Positions 1 through 5,818 of a DNA stretch of 7,826 nt are shown piece by piece. This DNA is from Flavobacteriaceae bacterium (lineage in GTDB: Bacteria > Bacteroidota > Bacteroidia > Flavobacteriales > Flavobacteriaceae): positions 1-7,826 of the forward strand of contig JAESTN010000021.1 in the NCBI GenBank assembly GCA_016763595.1, given 5' to 3'. Under the pieces are notes generated by a model. The model was not told the origin of the DNA and made no database searches. It was given only the letters and a program-made list of their open reading frames with translations. The translations under genes and the position numbers were made by a program. Numbering within the stretch: position 1 is the first letter of the stretch; the number at the start of each line of letters is the position of its first letter.

Positions 1-658
1 ATTTTGCTAAAACAGAATGGGAAGCACCTGTTACGGGATCTTCATTAATACCAATCCAAGGGCAAAAACATCTTGAGTAAAAATCAAAATTTTTGTCTTC
101 CGATTTTGAAGTTATAACAACTTCTTTTATAGTTTCAGAGCTTTCAATAGCTTTTTGATAGTCCGGATTTATATCCAAAAGAGTTTGTTTGTCTTTTACT
201 TCAATGATAAGCATATCCAAATCTTTTGAGAATTTTGTGGAAATAGCACTTTCTATACCAAAAGCATCATAAAGTTTTTTATTTGCATTATAATCGGTTG
301 TTTCATACAACGGGAACAACATCTTTAGATATTCACCTTCAATACTAGCATTTAATTGCAATCCTTTATGAGTAGTAAAATTAACAGTCTCATTATTGAA
401 TTTATCTAAAATTATCTTTGAAGCTGCCAAAGTTGCGTGACCACAAAAATCAACTTCAATAGTTGGAGTGAAATATCTTATTGTAAAATGGTTATTATTA
501 GTTTTTAACAAAAAAGCGGTTTCAGATAAATTCAGTTCAGATGCAATTGATTGCATTGTTTCAATACTTATAGGTTCTTCTAATAAGCATATCCCTGCTG
601 GATTTCCTCTAAAAGGTATATTTGTAAAAGAATCTACAATAAAAGTTTTGATATTCAT
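1..658 (-). CDS. PhzF-family isomerase-like protein, 3' end cut by window edge
   Basis: The 219 complete codons visible start at ATG 658-656 and stay open to position 1, so the C-terminus lies outside the window; about 40-70 residues are missing relative to a usual 260-290 aa. I translated this frame by hand. Family marks: N-terminal MNIKTFIVDSFTN..PFRGNPAG, LSETAF with Glu46 at the place of the PhzF general acid/base, FTPTIEVDFCGHATLA with the GH pair at 73-74, and EDPVTGASH at about 206-214 with the conserved Asp207. The PhzF fold is two similar halves with the active site between them; known members isomerise small carboxylates (phenazine precursor) or are of unknown substrate. No phenazine genes are nearby, so the substrate is unknown and phenazine synthesis should not be inferred. 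It follows the beta-lactamase across a 68-nt attC-like element, and only 27 nt separate that element from the ATG. No clear ribosome binding site is visible. Confidence 0.93.
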   Translation of the reverse strand, partial: MNIKTFIVDSFTNIPFRGNPAGICLLEEPISIETMQSIASELNLSETAFLLKTNNNHFTIRYFTPTIEVDFCGHATLAASKIILDKFNNETVNFTTHKGLQLNASIEGEYLKMLFPLYETTDYNANKKLYDAFGIESAISTKFSKDLDMLIIEVKDKQTLLDINPDYQKAIESSETIKEVVITSKSEDKNFDFYSRCFCPWIGINEDPVTGASHSVLAK

Positions 659-685
659 ATTCTTAATCTGTTTTTCGGGAATTGC

Positions 686-753
686 ATATAACGTTGAGTG
701 TATATGCCATAGCGGCCTATCGGCAGGCTACAGGCACATACACATTGTTGTTG
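686..753 (-). repeat. attC-like intergenic element 1 (short form, 68 nt)
   Basis: This is the shortest of six elements with common ends. In plus orientation the left end reads ATAAC-gttga-GTGTATATGCC and the right end GGCACATACAC-att-GTTGTTG. GTGTATATGCC pairs with GGCACATACAC with one mismatch, and AAC pairs with GTT, leaving unequal unpaired spacers of about 5 and 3 nt. The loop contains a smaller stem (TAGC 710-713 with GCTA 727-730) and CCTATCGGCAGG at 716-727, two bases away from the palindrome CCTGCCGGCAGG found in element 3. There is no T-run after the stem in the minus direction, so it is not a good intrinsic terminator. Confidence 0.6.
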
Positions 754-758
754 ACAGT

Positions 759-1676
759 TTATTCTTTCGTCTGTATAGTGTAAAAGTCATAAGTAGCTTT
801 TGCAATATCCGCTATAATGTTCACGTTTGATTTAAAATTTTCTTGCGAATCTGTTACAAAAACACTGATGATAAAGTACTTCCCATCTGGCAAAAAGACA
901 ATTCCAATATTGTTTACTGCAGCAGTAATCCCAGTTTTTTTATTTGTACCAGACCAACCTGTCTTGTGAGCAACAATTGTTTCCTTAGGTAGTTGTCCTC
1001 TTATTCTGCCTTTTCCTGTTGTTGTTTCTTTATTCGTTTTCCAAAAAAAATCATAACTACTTTTTGAAAGTAAGTTATTTTTATTCTCAAAAAATATTTT
1101 CAGTGTCTTACTTGCGGCATTAGGGGTTGTCCAATTTTGGAACATATTTTCCCACTTGGTTTGCATTTCTTCTTCATTGAAAGTAATTTGTATCTCTTCT
1201 ATACCACTTTTTTTAATGTATTCTTCAACCGTTTTAGGTGTTCCGATAAGTCGTATTAAAACATCACAGGCTGTATTGTCGCTATGAGAAATTGTGTATT
1301 GAATTAATCTTTCAATTGTAAAGCTACCTCCATTAGGGTTTTCATCTCTAAGTGGACTCCAAAAGTCTTCTGGCAAAAGTTCATCTTTATCTATTTCTAC
1401 TATTTGGTCCAAGGACAATATCCCCTTATCAACCTCTGACAATACGGATAATGCAATATGGAACTTAAACACACTTTGCATTGGAAATCGTTTATCTCCG
1501 TATAGCGAAAGAGTATCTTTTCCATTATTTCCGATTATTGAAACTCCAACTACTGCATTTTTGTCAGATACGATTTGTTCAATTTTTTTTCGTAGTAAAT
1601 CAGTTTTGTTGTGTGGTGTAGTGCAACTTATTAAAAGTAATAATAGTAAAGCTGTCAATTGAAATAGTCTATTCAT
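759..1676 (-). CDS. bla: Class A beta-lactamase, PER/VEB/CfxA/CblA-like, lipoprotein form
   Basis: Predicted to hydrolyse beta-lactams in the periplasm, probably membrane-tethered. The 305-aa protein begins with a hydrophobic signal and a lipobox LLISC (Cys18). Class A motifs appear in order: SVFK with nucleophile Ser68 and Lys71, SDN at 132-134, an omega-loop NEEEMQ with Glu168 as the likely deacylation base, and KTG at 238-240 in AHKTGWSG. The wording around these (MQSVFKFHIALSVL, SDNTACDVL, QNWTTPNAASKTLK, ETTTGKGRIRG, GIVFLPDGKYFIISVFV) follows the PER/VEB/CfxA branch (subclass A2) rather than TEM/SHV. All catalytic residues are present, so it should be active; the substrate range cannot be read from sequence. 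It sits alone between attC-like elements 1 and 2. The 89-nt leader holds only a near match to a -7 box (TAATTTTTG on the minus strand, 1713-1721), so its own promoter is unproven. The start is chosen for the signal peptide. Confidence 0.95.
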   Translation of the reverse strand: MNRLFQLTALLLLLLISCTTPHNKTDLLRKKIEQIVSDKNAVVGVSIIGNNGKDTLSLYGDKRFPMQSVFKFHIALSVLSEVDKGILSLDQIVEIDKDELLPEDFWSPLRDENPNGGSFTIERLIQYTISHSDNTACDVLIRLIGTPKTVEEYIKKSGIEEIQITFNEEEMQTKWENMFQNWTTPNAASKTLKIFFENKNNLLSKSSYDFFWKTNKETTTGKGRIRGQLPKETIVAHKTGWSGTNKKTGITAAVNNIGIVFLPDGKYFIISVFVTDSQENFKSNVNIIADIAKATYDFYTIQTKE

Positions 1677-1726
1677 TCTTTATTTTCTTTTATTTTTTTT
1701 ACGTTTTGTCTTCAAAAATTATCACC

Positions 1727-1782
1727 AACGATTAATGTAAAAAGTCGTTTTAATGCTTTTATGAATGCTAACGATTTATGTA
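1727..1782. repeat. Direct repeat of the outer end of element 2
   Basis: AACGATTAATGTA at 1727-1739 is repeated as AACGATTTATGTA at 1770-1782, with 12 of 13 positions identical. The second copy is the gene-proximal end of attC-like element 2. The first copy has no partner on the other side, so it looks like a leftover half-site in the leader of the beta-lactamase gene. Confidence 0.4.
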
Positions 1783-1783
1783 T

Positions 1784-1832
1784 GGCTCGTAGTGTGCTAA
1801 AAGCACAATAATTTTCGAGTTAGCACAGAGCC
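1784..1832. repeat. Two-part hairpin inside element 2
   Basis: GGCTC (1784-1788) and TGTGCTAA (1793-1800) pair with GAGCC (1828-1832) and TTAGCACA (1820-1827): 13 perfect base pairs with a 4-nt bulge on one side and a 19-nt loop. A T-rich stretch follows on the plus strand only, where no gene needs a terminator, so I read it as element structure rather than a terminator. The outer GGCTC arm competes with the element's own end-to-end pairing. Confidence 0.6.
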
Positions 1833-1872
1833 AAAATTTTTATATTTTGTTTTTATCTTATCATTTTAAAAT

Positions 1873-1889
1873 CCAAATTAAAAATTTGG
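1873..1889. repeat. Short perfect hairpin in element 2
   Basis: CCAAATT (1873-1879) and AATTTGG (1883-1889) form a 7-bp perfect stem around an AAA loop, inside the variable part of element 2 and about 80 nt downstream (gene sense) of the TAP-like hydrolase. It is AT-rich and weak. It may be only part of the folded element. Confidence 0.4.
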
Positions 1890-1971
1890 CAGAACTTAAT
1901 TCATATTCACTAATTTTGAGTCAAGAATGTAGTAGTAATGAGCTATACACCATGTTACTTGCTGGCTTTTT

Positions 1972-3378
1972 TCATTTTAACAATGTGTCTTTATCAGTTA
2001 TTGTTTTACTTTTTATTGGTTGTCCTTTCATAAATTTGGAAACCTCTGAGGCAAAACTATCGGGGGCAAAAAGAGCAATAAAATGGGGAGCATCTTTTAT
2101 ACTAATGAATGTCACTTGGTTATTTTTAGATAGTTTTTCAAAATGACGAAGGGCGCCAGAGTGATGAGTTTTTGGGTCTAAAGTTCCATGTATAATTAGA
2201 GTGGGAGGTATTTTCTTTGGAGTTTTCGCAAAGTATACATCGCGCTGATAAGTTGGCATTGAGTTTTCGGCTATTAGATTTGGTAAAGGACTTGTAAATA
2301 ATAAACCTTTCGATTCTATCTTTACCTGACTTTTTTTGATTTCTGGCTTTAAATTATTTTCAGAAGCTGTAATTACTTGGGTTAATGGGATTGAACTTGA
2401 TGATGTTTTATATTTAGATCCATACGATGTGTAAAATTCTGTAATATCAGCTATTGCATTATTCAATGGAGTGAAGTCTTCATTAGATAGTGCTTTTATT
2501 ATCTCTGGCATTTTATTTCGAACCTCTGGAAGATCTAACATCATCCCAAAAATTATAGATAAATCTTGCTTTGGTAAATTTTTAGCAAAATTGACGTTTT
2601 TATGAGATCGTTCAATTATGTTTTGTAATTGAGAAATTAATGGAACGCTATTTTTCGGTTCTAATTTGCTGAAAAATTCTAAAACTGAACGTCCAATGTT
2701 ATCTGTTACAAAGGATCTTTGACTTAAATCATAGTCACTATCATCTTGTAATGGTACAAGTGAATCGAGAATTACTCCATCAAGTTTAACTGAATTTTGC
2801 TGAAGTAGGCGTAAGACTAATTGTGTTCCGTAAGATACACCATATATATAACGTTTTCCCTCCCCACTTAGATCATTGATTAATGTACTAAGATCTCTTG
2901 CGGCATTCGTAATAGAAAACGCTTGTACATAAGATTGATTGCTGAACATTTGTCCAAAACATGATCCCCATTCATCATTTGCTAGTGCGATTCCATTGGG
3001 GGAGTTTAACCCTTCTTCTTTGGGGCATATTTTACTTGATTGTCCAGTTCCTCTGTGGTCTGGAACAAAAATATCTAGATGCGGAAATATTTTTGAAAAC
3101 TGATTTATTAAGGGGTAGAGGCTTGCCCCAGACTCTCCTGGACCTCCAGGAATTAACCAAATAGATCCCTGTCTCTTTTTTACAGATGGAAATTTCCTAA
3201 CAAATATATCGATAGTTTCATTGTTATTCGTTTGATAATTTAGAGGTGTTTTTACTGTAATACAAAGGGATGATTTAAATTCATCAAAATTTTCGTAATC
3301 AGGGCATTGTGAAAACTGAGCTTTTACACCTATTGTAATTAATAAAAATATTACTAAAAATATAATTTTTTTTAACAT
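1972..3378 (-). CDS. Secreted TAP-like alpha/beta hydrolase (peptidase S33-like)
   Basis: A 468-aa protein with a Sec signal peptide (MLKKIIFLVIFLLITIGVKA, cleavage likely after Ala20, next residue Gln21), so it probably acts in the periplasm. Alpha/beta-hydrolase landmarks occur in order: GGPGESG at 78-84 (oxyanion region typical of proline iminopeptidase/TAP relatives), DHRGTGQS at 107-114, nucleophile elbow GVSYG with Ser182, HGTLD with probable acid Asp401, and APHF with probable catalytic His432. The long region between Ser182 and Asp401 fits the cap domain of the tripeptidyl aminopeptidase-like group. Family members release N-terminal amino acids or small peptides, or hydrolyse esters; the substrate here cannot be told. 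The single-gene unit is bounded by elements 2 and 3, with only 43 nt between element 3 and the ATG. The stop lies 11 nt before element 2. Confidence 0.88.
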   Translation of the reverse strand: MLKKIIFLVIFLLITIGVKAQFSQCPDYENFDEFKSSLCITVKTPLNYQTNNNETIDIFVRKFPSVKKRQGSIWLIPGGPGESGASLYPLINQFSKIFPHLDIFVPDHRGTGQSSKICPKEEGLNSPNGIALANDEWGSCFGQMFSNQSYVQAFSITNAARDLSTLINDLSGEGKRYIYGVSYGTQLVLRLLQQNSVKLDGVILDSLVPLQDDSDYDLSQRSFVTDNIGRSVLEFFSKLEPKNSVPLISQLQNIIERSHKNVNFAKNLPKQDLSIIFGMMLDLPEVRNKMPEIIKALSNEDFTPLNNAIADITEFYTSYGSKYKTSSSSIPLTQVITASENNLKPEIKKSQVKIESKGLLFTSPLPNLIAENSMPTYQRDVYFAKTPKKIPPTLIIHGTLDPKTHHSGALRHFEKLSKNNQVTFISIKDAPHFIALFAPDSFASEVSKFMKGQPIKSKTITDKDTLLK

Positions 3379-3475
3379 TTGGGATTTGATTTATTGGGGT
3401 TCATTATTTTTAACTTGCAGGTATCAACGTGTTTGTATACCATTTTTTGCTTTGATCAAGCACCTAATTTAGTAA

Positions 3476-3497
3476 ACCTGCCTGCCGGCAGGCAGGT
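3476..3497. repeat. 22-bp perfect GC-rich palindrome (REP-like) inside element 3
   Basis: A perfect 22-bp self-complementary sequence centred on CCTGCCGGCAGG, with a tandem CCTGCCTG arm on each side. It is strikingly GC-rich against the AT-rich surroundings. It is absent at the matching place in element 5, so it looks inserted into the element. Confidence 0.8.
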
Positions 3498-3518
3498 ACA
3501 AACCAACTAGAAATTCAA

Positions 3519-3544
3519 CCTGCCACGCTTTTGGGCATGGGAGG
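3519..3544. repeat. Second GC-rich imperfect hairpin inside element 3
   Basis: CCTGCCACGC (3519-3528) pairs with GGCATGGGAGG ending at 3544, with eight of ten pairs formed and a T-rich loop. Like the palindrome 20 nt away, it begins CCTGCC, is GC-rich, and has no equivalent in element 5. I read it as a second REP-like insertion. Confidence 0.55.
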
Positions 3545-3598
3545 ATTTTCGTAAGTAAGCTTGTACTAGCAATTAATTTTATACGGTGTTGGCATTAG

Positions 3599-5068
3599 TT
3601 ATTCCTTCATTCTGTTTTCAATCAATTTAATCATTGCTTTAGCATTATTGTTTTCAGGGTCTAAATTTAATGATTTTTCATAGTTCTTTTTTGAAAATTT
3701 AAATTGATTATTCGCCAAATATGCTTCTGCTAGACTATCATAGCAATTGGCCGATTCTGAATGTTCTTTCACATTTAATTCAAATATTTTAAGAGCCTTT
3801 TTTATTTCATTACTTCCTAAGAAAACATATCCAACTCTATTAAGAATACCTTCATAGTTTGGCCAAGTTCCCCCTGTTAATTTTGATTCAGTTTCTGAGT
3901 TTTTAGTTTTGACTAGATGGTAATTTTCGATTGCTATATTAATATCTTTCGTTAAAAAAGTAGATAATATATCCTGTAGAATAATTTCTCTTTTATCGAT
4001 TAAGTTTTCATCAATTATGCCAGCAACTCGGTTAATAATATCATTATGAGTAGAATAATATTTGTGTCCGTTGGTTAATACAATTATGGTTAAATCGTTT
4101 TTTACGAATTTTCTGAAACCCGTATGAGAACCGCCTGTAAACCCAAATGAACTCGAGTTTTTTAGTGAATATGTGTGCCAACCATGTAGAAAATTATCCT
4201 GTTTGTTTTTAAAGTTAAAGGGCTTCCAAAGGGCTTGTTTAGTAGTTTCTTTTATTAATTGATTGTTATCCAGGCGTTTGTTCCATTCAATTAATCCCCT
4301 TAAGGTTATATTTAGGCCATTGGCAGCGTGAAATCTTTTCGCATCATAAATAATAGGATTAATATAGGTATTAGTATCATTATTATATACATACCTATTA
4401 ACTCTATTTTTAATATGTTTAGTGAAGTCTGAAGAAAAAATAACACCACTTTTTATGTTAAGAAATTGATTGTTAAGGATGTATTCTTCAAATGAGATTC
4501 CAGAAACTTTTTCAATTATCTGAGCCAAAAGCCAATAGTTTGTTTGGTTGTATTCATATTGATTTCCTAATGCAAAATGCAAGTTTTCGTTTGTTACTCT
4601 TGCCCATTCTTCTTTATCTGATAGGTGAGCATTAAAAACAGAAATGTCTGGTAAACCTGATGAGTGCGTTATCAAGTTTTTAATTTTAATTGCTTGCCAT
4701 TTTTCGGGAGTATTCTCTATGTATTTAGAAATATTGTCTTCTAAAGAAATTTTGTTTTGCTCAATAAGTTGAAAAACACCAGTAGATACCATTAATTTAG
4801 TAATAGAATAGATGGGATATATAGTGTTTTTGTCAATAGGGATATCTTGTTTTAAATCTGTGTTACCGAAATACCCTTCATATATTACTTCTCCGCTCTT
4901 AATAACTGCTAGTGCCAAACTAGGAATTTCTTGAAGTTGTATCTGAGTTTTTAAATATGACTCTATTTCCTGCTTTTTATTTTTTAGCCCCTTTTCAAAA
5001 GTATTGTTTTGACAAGAAACAGTTAGAAAGATAATTAGGAATATTACTATTGATTTAATTTTATTCAT
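3599..5068 (-). CDS. Beta-lactamase-fold serine hydrolase lipoprotein with TPR tail
   Basis: A 489-aa protein starting with a lipoprotein signal (lipobox LTVSC, Cys19). The serine beta-lactamase/penicillin-binding-protein C-type domain covers about residues 30-350: SITK with nucleophile Ser88 and Lys91, THSSGLPD at 134-141, YNQTNYWLL with Tyr173 in place of the YxN motif (third residue Gln175, not Asn), and GGSHTGF with His315-Thr316-Gly317 in place of KTG. The HTG/HxG form is usual in esterase or peptidase-like members (family S12), so this is more likely a D-aminopeptidase/esterase-type enzyme than a resistance enzyme. Residues 404-480 form one or two TPR helical repeats (YDSLAEAYLANNQF, YEKSLNLDPENN). 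The ATG overlaps the TGA of the upstream MarR-type frame (ATGA), which implies an original operon with translational coupling. It is followed 4 nt later by element 3. Confidence 0.92.
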   Translation of the reverse strand: MNKIKSIVIFLIIFLTVSCQNNTFEKGLKNKKQEIESYLKTQIQLQEIPSLALAVIKSGEVIYEGYFGNTDLKQDIPIDKNTIYPIYSITKLMVSTGVFQLIEQNKISLEDNISKYIENTPEKWQAIKIKNLITHSSGLPDISVFNAHLSDKEEWARVTNENLHFALGNQYEYNQTNYWLLAQIIEKVSGISFEEYILNNQFLNIKSGVIFSSDFTKHIKNRVNRYVYNNDTNTYINPIIYDAKRFHAANGLNITLRGLIEWNKRLDNNQLIKETTKQALWKPFNFKNKQDNFLHGWHTYSLKNSSSFGFTGGSHTGFRKFVKNDLTIIVLTNGHKYYSTHNDIINRVAGIIDENLIDKREIILQDILSTFLTKDINIAIENYHLVKTKNSETESKLTGGTWPNYEGILNRVGYVFLGSNEIKKALKIFELNVKEHSESANCYDSLAEAYLANNQFKFSKKNYEKSLNLDPENNNAKAMIKLIENRMKE

Positions 5069-5535
5069 TTTGTTTTTTTAATGATTTCTTGTTTTATTGA
5101 TTTGATTTTAAATCTAAAGTGAAATGAAGTTTCTTCTAATTTTAAATCTATATCGTCCAAATATGCTAGAATACTTAACTCATCTTCTAGGATATCCAAA
5201 ATTGCTTCACGACTGTTCCAAAGTATTTCAAGTTTCGGTATCATCTTATTCGCTTTATCGGATAATGAGATAATCTGTTTTCTTTTGTCTAACTGGTTTT
5301 GTTCATTTTTTTAACAATAACAACAACAGAAGGATGTGCGTATCCTAAATGTTCAGCGATATAGGATATTGAACACTTTTCTTTTTTTGTAAAAACATAA
5401 ATACAAATTTTGTTCGATATCAAGATCCAATTCTTTATATAACTTTCTTATATCGTGTGACATTCTATCACTTATTCTTTTCAATTGACTATCTAAGGCC
5501 TTGTAGCCAAGTTCTTTTATAAAGTCATGGTTCAT
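5065..5535 (-). pseudogene. MarR-family transcriptional regulator, disrupted by two frameshifts
   Basis: Three segments in two frames rebuild one winged-helix regulator. From ATG 5535 the frame gives MNHDFIKELGYKALDSQLKRI.. to about 5390 and would stop at 5353-5355. A second frame then gives KKEKCSISYIAEHLGYAHPSV then VVVIVKKM (the recognition helix region, about 5385-5304), ending in a stop. The first frame resumes with NEQNQLDKRKQIISLSDKANKM and runs to TGA 5067-5065. Helix-turn-helix wording (IAEHLGYAHPSVVVIV) and the DKRKQIISLS wing are typical of MarR proteins. The two lesions compensate each other, giving 156 aa if read through, slightly short of about 160; part of the wing (a GYL-type segment before DKRKQ) seems deleted. 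The stop overlaps the hydrolase ATG, so regulator and hydrolase were one unit. A sequencing error could explain one lesion (an A7 run lies nearby) but hardly both. Confidence 0.8.
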
Positions 5536-5552
5536 AGTTAAATTATTTTCGA

Positions 5553-5560
5553 CAAATTTA
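5553..5560 (-). promoter_or_regulatory. Candidate Bacteroidota -7 promoter box for the regulator-hydrolase unit
   Basis: On the minus strand this reads TAAATTTG, an exact fit to the Bacteroidota -7 consensus TAnnTTTG, ending 17 nt before the ATG at 5535. No good -33 TTG is seen at the expected distance; that position falls in the palindrome at 5572-5589. Motif matches of this size are common by chance in AT-rich DNA. Confidence 0.35.
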
Positions 5561-5571
5561 ATCTATCTTTT

Positions 5572-5589
5572 GTTAACTATATAGTAAAC
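5572..5589. promoter_or_regulatory. Candidate operator for the MarR-type regulator
   Basis: An 18-bp palindrome, GTTAACTATATAGTAAAC, with one mismatched pair and a perfect 10-bp core ACTATATAGT. It lies 37-54 nt upstream of the regulator start and over the expected -33 region of the candidate promoter. MarR dimers commonly bind 16-20 bp inverted repeats in their own promoter, so autorepression is the natural reading. Binding itself is inference. Confidence 0.45.
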
Positions 5590-5610
5590 TACGTATTATT
5601 TTGAAATTAA

Positions 5611-5818
5611 TGCCAACATGTTTATGTATAGTTAGTTGCGGTTATAAATTTTAAAACCACCATTTTGGAGAAATCGAACCGTAGCGGTGCTGAGCCAAAA
5701 TATTCTGAGTGTTTTAAAATTGATATACCGAAAGTTTCATAGCTTTTTGTATATCAATTTATATCTAAAATTTTTAATGCACCGTAAATGAAGCAATTAA
5801 TTATACACGGTGTTACCA
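5611..5818 (-). repeat. attC-like intergenic element 4 (type A, 208 nt)
   Basis: Left end: TGCCAAC-atgttta-TGTATA; right end: TATACA-cggt-GTTACCA. TGTATA (5625-5630) pairs with TATACA (5802-5807); the outer box pairs AAC with GTT plus a wobble. It aligns along its whole length with element 6, which is exactly as long. Internal stems: ATTTTGG 5662-5668 with CCAAAAT 5695-5701, and a 12-bp perfect stem at 5717-5760. The last six codons of the RDD gene lie inside it. Confidence 0.65.
5717..5760. repeat. 12-bp perfect stem inside element 4
   Basis: AAATTGATATAC (5717-5728) pairs perfectly with GTATATCAATTT (5749-5760) around a 20-nt loop. The matching region of element 6 keeps only AAATTGA/TCAATTT, so the stem is partly decayed there. 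A T-run lies in the loop rather than after the stem, which argues against a terminator on the minus strand. Confidence 0.6.

Larger units (their letters stand above)
1766..1960 (-). repeat. attC-like intergenic element 2 (type D, 195 nt)
   Basis: The element lies between the TAP-like hydrolase and the beta-lactamase. Left end: TGCTAAC-gattta-TGTATGGCT; right end: AGCTATACA-ccat-GTTACTT. TGTATGGCT (1779-1787) pairs with AGCTATACA (1941-1949) except for one G.T, and TAAC pairs with GTTA, with unequal spacers between the two boxes. The interior is unlike the other elements and holds two good hairpins of its own, listed separately. Gene sense runs right to left, as in all six elements. Confidence 0.55.
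3422..3594 (-). repeat. attC-like intergenic element 3 (type B, 173 nt)
   Basis: Left end: TATCAAC-gtgttt-GTATACC; right end: TATAC-ggt-GTTGGCA (the A before TATAC is missing from the strict box). CAAC pairs with GTTG, and GTATA pairs with TATAC. It aligns with element 5 over its left arm (CACCTAATTTAGTA), its right arm (AGGATTTTCGTAAG) and the last 20 or so bases (AGCAATTAATTTTATAyGG). It differs by two inserted palindromic segments listed separately. It begins 5 nt after the stop codon of the serine hydrolase. Confidence 0.62.

Noticed and set aside
1..658. Phenazine biosynthesis operon
   Set aside because: Only a PhzF-type protein is present. The family is broad and none of the other phenazine genes is seen.
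686..753. Intrinsic terminator after the beta-lactamase gene
   Set aside because: The stem is good but no T-run follows in the minus direction, and the structure belongs to element 1.
468..830. Plus-strand 120-codon open frame
   Set aside because: It runs antisense across PhzF, element 1 and the end of the beta-lactamase, both of which have clear family motifs on the minus strand. No family resemblance in this frame.
1847..2146. Plus-strand 99-codon open frame
   Set aside because: Antisense to the C-terminus of the TAP-like hydrolase and to element 2. Composition looks like the complement of the real gene.
2961..3164. Plus-strand 67-codon open frame
   Set aside because: Lies wholly antisense within the TAP-like hydrolase, across its GGPGESG region.
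5353..5535. A stand-alone 60-aa protein
   Set aside because: It is the N-terminal piece of the frameshifted MarR regulator. Its last residues after about 5390 are out of frame and meaningless.
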